A model generated the notes under the pieces. It was given only the letters and a program-made list of their open reading frames with translations. It was not told the origin of the DNA and ran no database searches. 64,000 nucleotides of DNA from Prostheceraeus crozeri (taxonomy: Eukaryota > Platyhelminthes > Polycladida > Euryleptidae): positions 336,213 to 400,212 of the forward strand of contig CAJQUW010015612.1 of NCBI GenBank assembly GCA_907163375.1. Direction: 5' to 3'. Within the stretch, counting starts at the first letter, position 1. The number at the start of each line of letters is the position of its first letter. Shown here in pieces: positions 12,642 through 24,317 of this stretch. Position numbers and translations under genes: made by a program.

Positions 12642-15132
12642 TCAATCATATTAATTTTATTGTTTTTTTTCTGTTTTTGAAGTCACGTTTAATTAATACA
12701 CGTGAGCCAAAATTGAATGGACGTCATGAGATAGTTGCAACCAAACTACATATGTAATGATCACTTTTACTTGTAATTCGGTGTTCCCAAGATTAAACGT
12801 CAGAACGCGAAACGTCGGTGAATTTGTTGAGGTTTAATAGCAATCAATTCGGTATAAAAGTACCTCCGGAGAGCTTTTTCTTTTTTTCGGAATCACAATG
12901 ATCCTCCCGCCTGAAACCACTAATTAAGTTGATGGGACTAGGATGAATAACAGATGTTTGTTGATAGTCATTTCAGCTGCTTGGTCTGATACCGATCTAA
13001 ACAAATTACTGAAATGTGCCATAACTTCAAATTCATGTCGCAGTTCGAATTCTTGGAAGTTGTTATATCAAAGCGGTTTATTATTGACCGGCAAATGATA
13101 GCAACCATTAATCTATTGAAAGTACACTGACAAGGTATCACTGTATCCCAGAGGAAGTGGACATCGTTTAGATACGGTCATCATTACAATGAATGTCCAC
13201 AGCGCTTCATCGCCTTTCCTTTCTTTCTCTCTATCATTATAGTATCGCATTTCTTTCGCTACCTATATACTAAGACCAGTAGCTAACTATTACTGTGTTT
13301 TGAGCTCGCCGGATGAATTTTCGGGATTAGTGACTTTTCAATTTCGGAAGTCGACTATTACATTTTATCTATTTTATACATCCCTTTTATTCATAATGGA
13401 TCCTTTTAAAATTTCAGTACGATGTTGATATGCTGAAGCAAAATTGAATTTTTAACAATGTAGCGATTATAGCAGCCCAAACCATGCCATTATCAAATCG
13501 TGTAGATTATTGTTTCCAACAGCCGCTCCGCTTGAGCAGACACCACCATATCTTTCTTGAGTGGATGATTGTCAAAGATTCCATTCAAATTTTTATCATT
13601 TGATTCAGCTGCGCCAAACAATGGAGAACGAGGTGGTAATTGACTTAAGGTCGGCCAAAACTGGAGTGAAGCTTCTGCATACGTGCATATATCTGCATAG
13701 ATCTGGTTTATCGCCATCAGATCTTGAATCGTCTTTCCGTTATTGCATTCAAAGCAATTGTTCGCAATTCTTCCACTCGATCAGTCGTCAAACTTTTCTG
13801 TCCATCTCATGATTCCCATCATGACTAAGCATGATCTACATGTATATTAAAAGCTGTCCATATCACTTTCAGCTGTTCTATGATCTGTAAAATTTCACTA
13901 ATCAGTCTGATTCATTTGTCTGCCTCAAGTGAGAAGCTATCGTAAAGTCACAGAGCTACTACTAAAAGTCAGAACTAAATGCATGCAAAAGAGTTGAGCT
14001 TGCGGTTAGTAGAACTTGTACCAAGTATCACCCTTGCTTACCACTGAGTTGCGAAACAGTGAGAAGCATTCAGGATCACTCAGGATCACCGTTTATAATT
14101 GCTCATGCAGTCTCTCTCTCTCTTTCTTTCCTTGCATGCGTTCAAATTCTAAAGTTCTATTATTGAAGACAGTAATGGATAGGTGCACATACGTGGTGAT
14201 GATACATATAGGTGACATAGCCTATATACAATGTACATTATACGTCAGATATGTAAGGTAATTTGAGACTCTTGATTGTTTGGACCGCGCGTCGAGTAAT
14301 TTCAGAAGCCTCGGAATACTCCCTCTGCACTCCTGCCTGATACCACAAATTATCAGATGTTCGTGCAGAGAAATTATTGACTTTCGACATAGCTATCCGA
14401 CAATTCTGACCTTTTGGAAGGACAGCATGACCAGTTACGTATCGAAATTACTCAACAATGCATTTTCATGCTTTATCAACAATGAATTTGAATCCATGAA
14501 TGTGTTCAGAGACAAATGGGATTTTATTAACTGCAGAACGAGTATCGGCAACGAAAATAAGAAATTTGTTATTGTTCTCAACTTTTCATTGCAAAACATA
14601 CGGCCTTATCCAACCGGTATAGAGACGCCAACCACCGTCCGCATAATACTTGAAATGTCATATCTAATTTCATGTAATTCTGAAACCTGAGTATATATGT
14701 CATTTAACAATCTCGGGAAAATATCATATCATGGTGTCTTGCTTGGGCTCATTCGAATGCATGTGACACAAGGAATGTGAATATGTTAATTATTTAGCAA
14801 TAAGAATATGATAGTAGTATATGATCTGTAGTTGCACATTTCGCTATTGTGTGACATTTCCTTCTCCCACCCCTCGCCACGCGGCTCGGTGAGAACAGGC
14901 ATTTTGCTTGGACGCGCCTGCAGCGGCGTCCGGTGTGAATGGACCTTGACTGCTTGACCAATGACTAGCGTATTTGCCATCGACAAAAGATGGTCCACGA
15001 AATTAAATGCTTCAATTGCCATGAAGTTTACATCGGAAGTGCGCTACGGAAACTCAACATTCGACACAGCGAGAATCCTTTGTTGTTCAAAGTAGAGATA
15101 ACATCTGGAAAATAAAAGTTACGGGACATCAT
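12642..15132. other. No gene recognised
   Basis: Mostly featureless. The 136-codon frame at 14280-14690 is the longest here. It has no signal peptide, domain or splice context that I can support and is probably chance. Confidence 0.5.
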
Positions 15133-15369
15133 AGGCCACTGTCACACATGAAAAGGCGTCTTCCATCTTCCATCTTCCATTTGGGATTTCCCTTTAATTG
15201 CATGTAGAAAATATTACAAATGTGAAAAATAACGCTGACTGTATCGGAAATGGATTTTGTGACTACGTTTAGGTGGAAGATGGACGTTGGAAAGTGGAAG
15301 ACGCCATATGAAGAATGTGCATAGAGGCGAGTGACATGGAAGACGTCTTATTCTGTGTGACAGCGGCCT
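15133..15369. mobile_element. Fold-back MITE (AGGCC...CTGTCACAC ends)
   Basis: The left end AGGCCACTGTCACACATGA and the right end (read on the other strand) AGGCCGCTGTCACACAGAA form an inverted repeat. It continues inward through a GCGTCTTCCAT / GACGTCTTCCAT pair. About 237 bp, no coding sequence. No clear target duplication was seen, so the superfamily is not assigned. Confidence 0.65.
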
Positions 15370-15619
15370 TGGAGACCCCATCAATCTGCGCTTTCTGGAG
15401 AGCAATCAATTCATACGAAGAGAGTTGTGCACTTGACAGCTTTATATTTTGATGTGCTTTCATAATAGTTTTCCATGTTTTGTATATCTATCTCTCTGCC
15501 TTTGAATTCTATATTTGCTATGTTAGCATGTACAAAAGCCACTTATAATTTTGACAGGGCAGATATTGGCGAAAGTTTGAGTGACTTAATAAAAAACAGC
15601 AAAACTTCAAAAAGGCTTA

Positions 15620-16370
15620 TAGTCCGGCAGCCAGAACGAGTTTCTGCAGGGAACGTGGCCGAAAGTGAGACTTTCACAGAATAATGTACACCCTATGCCA
15701 ACTACGAATCGGCACGTCTACCGAGTTCTAGTGAGTTCTTCTTCTTGTCAGACAGGATCAAAGAAAAACACATGTAAATCCAATGAGACGCAGATTGCAG
15801 TTTTTGGTTAAAATGAAATTTTGTATGTTTTCTATGATTAAACGAAAAGTATTAAGCCCAGAGTCATCATTTTTGGCAAGTCTAGGTACTAATTTTTGGC
15901 ATGGAATGTCTTCAGGTCATTTTCTTTCATTTTCATACACCCCTGTCTATATAGCTAAACCCATTTAGATTTGGCGAGCCTCTTAATGTCGGCAAACACA
16001 AACATTTTGAGCTACTTTATCCACATTCAACCACATTCTCACATACATTGCCGATTAGATGCATGATAATAGCACATGCACATCATAGGAAATGACCTGA
16101 AGACATTCTATGCCAAAAATTATGACTCTGGGCTTAGTACTTTCCGTTTAATCATAGAAAACATACAAAATTTCATTTTGGCCAAAAAACTGCAATCTGT
16201 GTCCCATTGGATTTACATGTGTTTTTCTTTGATTCTGTCTGACAAGAAGAAGAACTCACTAGAACTCGGTAGACGTGCCGATTCGTAGTAGGCATAGGGT
16301 GCACATCATTCTATGAAAGTCTCACTTTCGGTCACGTTCCCTGCAGAAACTCGCTCTGGCTGCCGGACTA
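15620..16370. mobile_element. Harbinger-type MITE with long inverted repeats and TTA TSD
   Basis: The ends are TAGTCCGGCAGCCAGAACG on the left and the matching CTGGCTGCCGGACTA on the right. The inverted arms extend about 270 bp (15620-15890 and 16100-16370) around a short centre. TTA occurs immediately outside both ends (15617-15619 and 16371-16373), consistent with the 3-bp TWA target preference of PIF/Harbinger transposons. There is no transposase. Related sequence lies at 46190-46870 and 50395-50767. Confidence 0.75.
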
Positions 16371-16589
16371 TTACTTCTTTAAGAAAATCGATAATGATTT
16401 TCCATAGCCCTGTCAATTTTGTGCAACAATTCTCGGTGCGTTTTATGTGTACCAGAATATCATTCACCTGCTGCCACATAATTCTATCATTCCTTTTCAA
16501 TCTTCACTGCAAGGATTCAACGCAAATTGGAATGTCCAATAACTAATCTTTGCGATTTTATATGCCAACCAAAACTCATTCAAAGTTTT

Positions 16590-16741
16590 TCAAATTTCAA
16601 ACGTCTAAAAAATATTTGATCAATTTTTAAAAAGCTTAAGTTTTGCAAATTATTCCTGTGCTTACATACTAGCAATTTGGAACCGCTATATAAGTAGTTC
16701 CAAATCTCTCCCAAATAATTCCAGATCTGTTCTCCCTTTAC
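16590..16741 (+). repeat. Fragment of the CATAGAGTA repeat family
   Basis: Shares an ATTTGATCAATTTTT...CTCCTGTG/ATTCCTGTG...CTATATAAGT stretch with 44600-44690. It is a short degraded piece lying directly in front of the LINE remnant. Confidence 0.45.
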
Positions 16742-17419
16742 ACGAAAATAATAATGCGCCACATCAAAGATTTGAAAGGTTTCATCATTAGCGGGGTGAA
16801 CATCAATAACCTGAGATACGCCGATGACACTGTACTCATCGCCGAAACAGAAGAGAAGTCGCAGAACATGATGAACAAGACGGTTGAGGAAAGTGAAATG
16901 AGAGGGCTCACCATCAACAGAAGAAAAGCTTTCGCTATGGTTTTCTCCAAGAAGCCTGTCACGCCGCCCTGCAACATCAAAGTAAAGGGAGATGCGCTGG
17001 AACAGGTCGGCCAATTCCAGTATTTGGGCAGCATAGCAACATCGACAGGAAAGTGTGACATAGATATCCGTAGGCGCATTGGAATTGCAAAGACGGCCTA
17101 CAACAAGATGAAAAGCGTTCTGACCTCTCGCTCGATCAGCATTGCAACAAGACTTCGACTCTTGAAGTGCTACACTGTACGTGTGGTCGGTTCTACTACA
17201 TGGCTGTGAGTGCTGGACAATCAGTGAACGATGCAGGGTGGCCTGGAGGCGACGGAAATGTGGTTTCTGCGAAGAATGATGCGCATACCCTGGACGATGA
17301 AGGTGTAGAACGACACAGTGATACAGCGGACTGGAACAACAAGACAATTGATGCGAACCATTGTCACAAAGCAGGTTCGATTTCTCGGTCACGTGCTCCG
17401 TAAGAAGCAACTGGAACAT
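16742..17419 (+). pseudogene. LINE reverse transcriptase C-terminal part (RTE-like), decayed
   Basis: An open stretch from about 16754 to 17209 encodes the palm of a non-LTR reverse transcriptase. It shows the catalytic YADD box (in LRYADDTVLIAE), then QFQYLGS and IRRRIGIAKTAYNKM, which are standard downstream blocks. After a frameshift near 17200 the thumb/connection region continues in other frames (LEATEMWFLRRMMRI, then QVRFLGHVLRKKQLEHL), with at least one in-frame stop. The last residues before 17420 are resumed at 25936, because Harbinger B inserted here. No 5' part (endonuclease) is visible. The RTE-like label rests on the C-terminal GRQR-type motif and is tentative. Confidence 0.85.
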
Positions 17420-17759
17420 CTGGAGTCTATTGCACAAAAGTTCAGAAGTTAGTAGCGGATATTTAGGATTTGTGAACTGCTAAATAATAGTCTATTAAAA
17501 TTCGGTTGCATAAACAACTAATGTTTACGAGTTTATCCGCTGCTAAACTTCTATCAGCGGATAAATGGAATCTCTGTCTGTTGAGGTGCTATACTTATCT
17601 TGACCTACTTAGACTGCAGTTGATTGGCTTTTACTAATAGGCCTACCGTCGTCTGACATTAAATTTCACGCCGTTATTGCAAACCCGATACCTTGATTAT
17701 TGTGATCAATTGATTAGATATTTAGCAACATGTTAACGCATGCACAAAAGTTGATATTC

Positions 17760-18260
17760 TTAAAAGAATTGAAGGAAAGAAAGGATATATAATGTTGAAT
17801 TTCGCAATACTCGCGAGTCATGTACACTTCCGGGATATTTTGCGCTACAAAATACAAATTTCAACTTTGGATCACAGACAAAGACTGCGTTGATGGAGTG
17901 ATCGCCATGCCGGTTGACAAATTGATTCTCGTCTGTACTAGGAGCCTTAATTTTTATATGGGTACCATCTACCACACCACAAACGCTGATCATATTAGCG
18001 ATTTCAAAAAATCGCATTGATAAATTTTGCATATCAGCTGGATAGGAAACCAATTGCTGAAAGAGTAGTTCGCTAATCGCGTGTACTACATCATAAATAC
18101 ATCGACAGACTGAGCTCTTGTGGACACCATGTGCATCACCCGTCAAGTGGTAGAATCCATTGTCTGATAGGAATCGAAGACAGATAAGAATTTGTTCTCT
18201 AGGGGAAAGGGCGTGATTTCGATGAGTTCTATGTTTCAGTTTGTCACCAATTTTATCTAG
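17760..18260 (-). pseudogene. Harbinger B nuclease, middle part
   Basis: Minus-strand frame with HARBI1-type DDE nuclease blocks. These are LSPREQILICLRFL, a helix-turn-helix stretch KSSVCRCIYDVV, the first catalytic aspartate in VCGVVDGTHIKI, and the second in SVHDSRVLRNS. Unlike Harbinger A, the first aspartate is intact. The 3' end is missing: the frame stops just after the second acidic block, so the third catalytic residue is absent. The 5' part lies at 20685-20882, across the inserted Harbinger A. At the junction the codons ATT CTA continue into GAT AAA once A and one TAG are removed. Confidence 0.85.
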
Positions 18261-18494
18261 GGCCGTATCCTGAAGTCTCGGTTAAGTCTTAACTCTCGGT
18301 TAAATTGCTAGCTAAGTTAACTTTAACCGAGGGTCGTATTCACAAACCTCGGTCAAGTGAAATCGTCGGCTAACTTTAGCTGAAGATTTAACCGAGGAAG
18401 AGGGTAGAGTTAAATGCCAGTTAAGTGCGCTATCGATCATTAGAATCATTATGACTTCAAGAACGCAAATACTGGAAATTCATTTCGAACCAAC

Positions 18495-19544
18495 ATGGAC
18501 TATGCAGACTACGTTTTCTATGAGCGCTGCGTTGCATCACTGACAAAGGCAAGAGTTTTGCGTGATCATACTAATCCTTACGACTGTTTATCGGATGACC
18601 AATTCCGCGAGCGATTTCGACTCAGGAAGCATGTTTTTATTGAAATTTTGCATCAAGTAGAAGATCGAGGAGAGGATCCTGTGTCTCGTGGGAGGGCATC
18701 TTCATTGACTCTATTGCAAGAACTACTGGTATGTCTACAATATTTATCTACAAATAAATTTCAAATGGCTATGGGTGATGAATTCAAAATCAGTCAATCA
18801 AGTGTGGGTCGCATCGTCAGAATGACCCAGCAATTGTGCAAGTTGTCAGATAGAGCCATCAAATTTCCAGAAAATTTAAATCAAGTCAAACTTGATTTCT
18901 CCGACATAGCCGGGTTTCCTGCAGTTATTGGTGCTATTCATGGAACACATATCCCGATACTATCACCTGGTGGACCATCTGCTGAAATTTACCGTTACAG
19001 GAAGGGTTATTTTTCCGTTAATGTTCAAGCTGTCTGTACTGCTAAAATGTTGTTTTCTGACATAGTAGCAAGATGGTATGGATCAGCACATGACTCTCGC
19101 ATTTTTGATGCCTCTGTTATTCGTGACAGAATGGAATCAAGTGAACTACATGGATATCTCATTGGTGATAGTGGATACCCATGTAGACCATATCTATTGA
19201 CACCAGTTATCAACCCCACGACGGAATCTGAGCGACGCTACAATACAGCTCACAAGCGAACACGAAATGAAGTCGAATGTGCTTTCGGCATTTGGAAAAG
19301 GCGCTTTCCTATGTTATCTACTCCAATTCGGATGCAGCTACCTCTAGTGCCTTACATAATAGTAGCAACTGCTGTCCTTCATAACTTTGCCAGGATGCAG
19401 AATGACACACTTCCTTTTGATGACATTAGCATTTCTACTGAGGACCAAATGCCTGATAGTGAATTAGACGAGAGTGATTACTCGTCGGATCAGTCGGCAC
19501 GAAATACTTTCATACAAAGATTTTTTTCTTCCCGGTCAAATTGA
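18495..19544 (+). CDS. HARBI1-like DDE nuclease (transposase) with altered first catalytic residue
   Basis: An intact 349-codon frame of typical length for a Harbinger nuclease (DDE_Tnp_4 family). Family blocks appear in order: SDDQFRERFRLRKHVF (35-48), SQSSVGRIVR helix-turn-helix (100-109), AIHGTHIPI (147-155), GSAHDSRIF (196-204), NEVECAFGIWKRRF (258-271) and VLHNFARMQND near 294-304. The second and third catalytic acids are visible as D200 and E261. The first position, normally aspartate in the IDGTH box, is H149, encoded CAT where GAT is expected. That single change should abolish metal binding, so the protein is probably inactive although open. The start codon lies just inside the element's 5' end. 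It would act in the nucleus with the Myb-like partner. Confidence 0.93.
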   Translation: MDYADYVFYERCVASLTKARVLRDHTNPYDCLSDDQFRERFRLRKHVFIEILHQVEDRGEDPVSRGRASSLTLLQELLVCLQYLSTNKFQMAMGDEFKISQSSVGRIVRMTQQLCKLSDRAIKFPENLNQVKLDFSDIAGFPAVIGAIHGTHIPILSPGGPSAEIYRYRKGYFSVNVQAVCTAKMLFSDIVARWYGSAHDSRIFDASVIRDRMESSELHGYLIGDSGYPCRPYLLTPVINPTTESERRYNTAHKRTRNEVECAFGIWKRRFPMLSTPIRMQLPLVPYIIVATAVLHNFARMQNDTLPFDDISISTEDQMPDSELDESDYSSDQSARNTFIQRFFSSRSN

Positions 19545-19633
19545 AGTCTGACTTTAAACTGACTGGATTTATAGCTTCATTCAATGATCTAATGAAATAA
19601 AGCAAGAAGTTTCCACACAAAGAAGTTTTTTTA

Positions 19634-20378
19634 TTATTCATTTCCATGAAGTAAATTAGTTATGTTGGTAAGTAAAATGTCCGTTAATGTCACGTCATCC
19701 TCCTTCATCTTCAGTAACTTTCGGGCTTTTATTTCTCTCTTGATTTTCAAAATATTCATCTTCATTTCATGTTCCTCACGCTTCATCGCCATTTTCTCGT
19801 CACTTTCTTTTTTCATAAGTTCGAGTATCGAATTGAAGTATTCACTTTGATTCATCGAATGCTTCTTTTTTTGTCATTGGCCGATCATTATCATCTTGCA
19901 CGAGGGTTGATGGTGGAGGCTGTTGCAGGATTTCCGAAGTCTGGGGAAGTTGGGCATTCTGGTCATTCAGAAAACTTGTGATGTTCCCATTTCTGTCTGA
20001 ATCACAGGTGTTCTGGAAAACAATGGGTGGGTCAATCTGCTCTGGAATCATCATTCTGACAGCTGACGATATGTCAGTCATGCAGCTAAGGAAAGATCCA
20101 CCTCCAGTCTTCCTTCGCTCTCTCACATCTGCGGTTGCTTCCTTCTTCGCACTTTTCTTCAACCGATCCCACAGATTTCGCAATTGAATCGATTCACGTG
20201 GAGAAGTATGACCATTATTATTGAATTCTTGGCATACTTCTGTCCATGCCTCACTTTTTGCTCTCACGCTAATTCCATCTGTCTTATTGCATTCGATTCG
20301 ATTGATATGTGTTTTGATGATTGATATCAAGACATTTTGTTCAAACAACGTAAAATTCTCCGATCGTCGCTTAGACAT
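19634..20378 (-). pseudogene. Harbinger Myb/SANT-like DNA-binding protein, frameshifted
   Basis: Second gene of Harbinger A. From ATG at 20378 (KRRSENFTLFEQNVLISII) the frame encodes a Myb/SANT-like trihelix domain. Its conserved aromatic and basic residues include WTEVCQEFN and LRNLWDRLKKSAKK. A proline- and glutamine-rich linker follows. The frame ends at 19842 (KKEAFDESK stop). The expected charged coiled-coil tail (SEYFNSILELMKKESDEKM onward) continues in another frame from 19855 to 19634. A one-base slip near 19845 therefore splits it. In this family the Myb protein binds the element ends and recruits the nuclease. Confidence 0.8.
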
Positions 20379-20684
20379 GATGTCAGTTGCCGCTTTGATA
20401 TTGTGGCAATAAGGAATCAGTAGACACACGCGACATCGATTATCCGGACAGCGACAGTGATTATTCGTTAACTGTCTCCTTGACAGCCGAACCTTGACCT
20501 AATTACTGAGGGAATTCCAGTTTGACTGCCAGTTAAGAGCTGCTGCATTCGACTTAACTTCAGCTAGCAAACCGAGAGTTAAATTTCTTGTGTGAATACC
20601 AGATAAATATCCTCGGTTAACAAACTGAGGGTTAAGCACTTAGCGGAGGGTTACCTAACCGAGACTTCAGGATACGGCTACTAG

Positions 20685-20882
20685 AATGAAGTCTACCATC
20701 TTAGTACTAAGTCTAAATCTTTCCTTGTGATCCTCCTCATTGCAGTCAAAATGCTTGCGACTTTTGAAAACTCGTTCTTTCCTGTCGTTGTTGTTCATTT
20801 CGTAGTAGCTGGCATGGGAATCACCGTACAATGCAAAAGTAAGGGTGGAGCTTAACTTATAGATTTTATCAGTGAAATCCGA
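20685..20882 (-). pseudogene. Harbinger B nuclease, N-terminal part
   Basis: Minus-strand frame ending in HFDCNEEDHKERFRLSTKMV, the N-terminal region of a HARBI1-type nuclease (compare SDDQFRERFRLRKHVF in Harbinger A). It is bounded on one side by the Harbinger A insertion. On the other it is bounded by the Chapaev-like element, beyond which the same frame stays open at 25732 onward. The piece is too short to fold alone. Confidence 0.8.
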
Positions 20883-21559
20883 CACGGTGGGACGATAGGG
20901 TCATCTTTTGAAAAAAAAATGTACAAGCAATCTGTTGACACTTTTGGATAGACAATTATCAACCCTTTCAGGAAATGTAAATTTCAAAATCTTTCATCGG
21001 CATCTTTTCTTGCAAAGTTAAAAAATGTAAATATACTACTTATAAAATTTGCTGATCGGATAGTGACACTCTTATCAATCCATGCGAGTAAGAAAAAAAT
21101 GTACAAGTACAAATCTATGGTCACTCGATAGACAGAGATCAGGGCTACAATTTGAGACTAGTTTTAAGAAATTTCATCGATATCCGCATGAATAGTGCTA
21201 TAGTATGTGCCAAAAGTACTACTTCTTAGTAGTAAGTAGTATGTGTCAGTCACTGTCAGGTAATTTTGAAAAATTGTACAAACTTCTGCTTGATGTCATT
21301 GTGAAGATCACATCATTTGCATCGTTTTAGTGGTAGTTTCATCAAAATTGATCGATATCTTCATTAGCAGCAACACTTTTAAAATGAGTATGTCATGTGA
21401 AAAGGACGGCAAATTCTAGCAATTGCGTTTAATATATTAGCATCTTATAGGCAATAGCTTGCCATGTATGTTAAATAAACATGTCAAATGATATATCAAT
21501 CGATTCGTCTTGTTGAGACGAAGAATTTTAGAGCAATTAGGGCGACAGATTTTCAAATT
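20883..21559 (+). repeat. Left terminal inverted repeat of the Chapaev-like element
   Basis: Inverted copy of 25051-25727. The heptamer CACGGTG is followed 21 bases later by a run of nine A. The remainder is AT-rich, with TCAATCGATTCGTCTTGTTG near its inner end. Confidence 0.92.
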
Positions 21560-22183
21560 CAAACATGTTATAATGTTGCAGATTGATTCTCCACTAATTT
21601 CTATGGGTTTTGCTAAATCAAGTTATGTAGGCATTTACATGTATGTAGTGAGTTTTACCTGTTAGGATTTTTTTACTCTCCCATGCCCCACCCAGCGCAC
21701 ATGGCCAAACTAGCCGAAGCTAGGGGTGGGGCATAGGGGTGTTAGGATCTATTTATCGACCAGGAGATTGAGCATTATGCTGTGAGTGGACAAAACATAA
21801 ATGTATGATATCAGCATCGAGGTAGCACCAGGTTATAATGTGTCCCTCTACACCTCGTATTTCCATCAATTGTGACTAGGAGACCAACACGTTCATGTAT
21901 ATAGATTCAAATTTGATTATAGAGAAGAAAACTGCAAGTGAACAATAGGATTTGTTTCTTTACTAAATGGTGCCTGCACAGAAATGAAGATAACACAGAT
22001 TCCAAAAAGTTCAAATATGCACAAAAGGTGGAAACGTAAGGTCCGCTGCAATCAATTTCGCTGAATTAAATCCGTTATAAAATATTTATGAAATCCGCTA
22101 TAAAATATCCGTTATGAAATATTTACATGTTTTGTCTCGTAAAAGTATGTACACAACATTCAAATACATGTACCTGTATGTAC
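21560..22183. other. Non-coding interior of the Chapaev-like element
   Basis: No gene. The notable feature is an imperfect hairpin at about 21675-21740, with arms containing CATGCCCCACCC and GGGTGGGGCAT. Confidence 0.5.
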
Positions 22184-24212
22184 TTATAAATGCTGAGCAT
22201 TGTATGACGAGACAGCTCTCAATAAATGAGATCCAAAAGAAGGGTGAGATTTGTTCACCTTGTATTTCTCCCAGTGTGAATCAAAATCGTGGTGAACAGA
22301 CTCGGAAGCCTGTTCGCTATAAAATCCAAGTCCTCGGCCGAATCTTTCGCAAAAATTCTTCAACGTGAAAAATCACAATGTGCACTTTAGGAGTAATTCG
22401 AATTCCCCCTAACTTCATGTAGGCATCATGAAAGCTTCGGATGTGACTTTGATAACCACTGTCTAGCGTGAGACCGAAACAGCTATCGACAACTTTTTGA
22501 AAAGATTCGAGGGCTTCTATGTACGGTTTGCATACTTCCTCGTCTGATGCCAATACTTGCAGTTTGCTGATGTTGTTCAACATCTTTTTGGCAGAATTTC
22601 CTGTGAATGATCCACCATGATAGAATTCTCTGTCTACATGAATCTCTGAGAGCCAGCGTGCAGCATCGCTCCACACATTCAACAGCTCCGTGAATAGTTT
22701 TGTCACAATCCCGATCAACAGATGTAATTCGGGGGGTGGGAAAATTTCCACCACGGTGGTGTCATCTGGAAACCGAAGGATTGGCAGGTGCAAGGAATTT
22801 CCAAATTGTTTTGCTTTATTTGAGCACTGTCCAGAATGATAAAAATTCCAGAAGTTACTACGCAGCGATCCGAAAGTCCGAGAAGTTCCCTTCTGATCCA
22901 GCTTTTGCTTTTCTGTGTCACACCATCCGCAGGGATGATTTGAACCATGCCCCATCAAACCTAGCAGGATGTTGGTCAACTTCAAGTCACTCGCGATCAT
23001 CACAGGATGTGGTATGGACTGCAGTTCTGAGTTAATATCGAGGGAAGTGCATATAGTCAATAGGTTACGGAAATTTTCCTGAACATCGTGTACGATGGCT
23101 AAAATCAAAATTTTCTTGACGCCACTGTCTTTAAACACCTTCCTTTTTGTCGTCGTATCATGTTCTGATGAGTCTTCAGAAGTAGTTTGTATATTCAAGC
23201 AAATCTTGAGGAAATTTCGTCCACCATCAATCCCAATTCTGAGAAGAATGTCTTTATCCTCGACACCATGCTGACGAATCACGTGATTTAGCAAGTCAGA
23301 TAGTTTCACACATTGAATTAAATCTTTGCTTGACATTGCTGCCTCATTGTTTCTGCTGAAATTTAGATTCTGAACTGTAAAATGTTCATCGAGTTGATGG
23401 GATCTTTCAAACAAGACTTGCCGACTTCCAATTTCAACTGAACTTCTCCTACCAGTCGCAGCTCTAATTCGTGTTGCCAAATCTCTTGTCTTGTTGGTGC
23501 TGAGACTCAGGCTATTTTGAATATCCCCTAGATCTGTTGCGCTTATAACTTGATTCTGTGTTTCTTCATCATTTCTTTTCGGTGACGTTAGGGTCACCAA
23601 AAGTGGTCTCCCTGTTGTTTGAGATAACATTGGTGATGGAGATGTTTGCATTTTCTCTTTGATTATTCTGCTTGCTAGATGGTCTTTTGATTGTTGCGGT
23701 GAGTTATCAACAAACTTTTTCAAATTATCAGTTTTGGAGGTTTGTGTGCAACTGTGAGAGACCCCTCTCGCAATATGACTCAAACAAAGATTACAAACTT
23801 TTATAGGGCAGCGTTTCTCTGGTTGATGGTTCGTTGGTCGGCCGACAGAGGGTCGTTTCTGTACATGTACATCACAAGGAGATTGGAATGTTGATCGTCC
23901 TATTTCACAGACAGTACAATCGCATGACTCTTGACTACGAGTAGTGGGTTTCAAAGGCTTGAGATTAGCCGAGTCAAAAACTTGTATTTTTCGTCTGAAG
24001 CAACCTCTTCTGTACTCATGTAATACTGTGAAACACGTTTGGCAAACAACACTGGGCAGTCGCGGGTCATTTGCATCATATTCTTCAAGAACATGTTCTT
24101 TAATTGTATCATGAATCACACTTGATATTCCTCGCATGGACTTCGCTTTTTGCATACATAATAGACAAACCACCTTCCTATTATCTTCATGACTTCGTTT
24201 TTCGTAAGGCAT
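22184..24212 (-). pseudogene. Chapaev-like transposase with RAG1-N-terminal-like zinc motifs; one frameshift
   Basis: A 631-codon frame (24212-22317) continues after one frameshift near 22340 in another frame to a TAA at 22184-22186. The N-terminus has CXXC pairs C16/C19 and C57/C60. A second cysteine-rich patch follows (C97, C99, C102), then GRP at 124-126 and C135/C140/C143. This order recalls the N-terminal zinc region of RAG1 and of RAG1-N-like proteins carried by Chapaev-type elements. The RNase-H-like core shows D329 in IGIDGG, D409 in IASDLK, then C428/C431 in HPCGWC. The likely catalytic glutamate lies in SEQASESVHHDF, in the shifted frame, so the ORF as it stands lacks it. A TTTTTCAG acceptor-like site lies just upstream of the ATG. 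The protein would be nuclear. Confidence 0.75.
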
Positions 24213-24317
24213 TTTCCATCTGAAAAACAGAAAACAAGTTATGAGGTACTACGCATTAGTAAAAGTTAGTAGTAGAGTCTGAGCAGAATCAGGTTGACCT
24301 TAATTTTTAAAGGTAAG

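Larger units (their letters stand above)
18261..20681 (+). mobile_element. PIF/Harbinger element A, two-gene copy
   Basis: The terminal inverted repeats share CCGTATCCTGAAGTCTCGG (5' end begins GG; 3' end on the other strand begins GTAG). TAG lies just outside both ends (18258-18260 and 20682-20684). The element is 2421 bp and carries the two genes typical of Harbinger: a nuclease on the plus strand and a Myb/SANT-like DNA-binding protein on the minus strand, convergently arranged. Subterminal CTCGGTTAA-like repeats (18290-18410 and 20560-20660) are likely transposase-binding sites by analogy. It sits inside the nuclease frame of Harbinger B. Confidence 0.92.

Noticed and set aside
14280-14690. 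136-codon ORF as a gene
   Set aside because: No recognisable domain, signal peptide or splice context, and ordinary AT-rich composition. Probably chance.
16580-17437. 285-codon minus-strand ORF
   Set aside because: Antisense shadow of the LINE reverse transcriptase, whose YADD box and other motifs are on the plus strand.
20883-20920. A genuine recombination signal sequence for V(D)J-type recombination
   Set aside because: The heptamer differs by one base, the A-run is not the canonical nonamer, and the sequence is simply the transposon end. Noted only as a resemblance.
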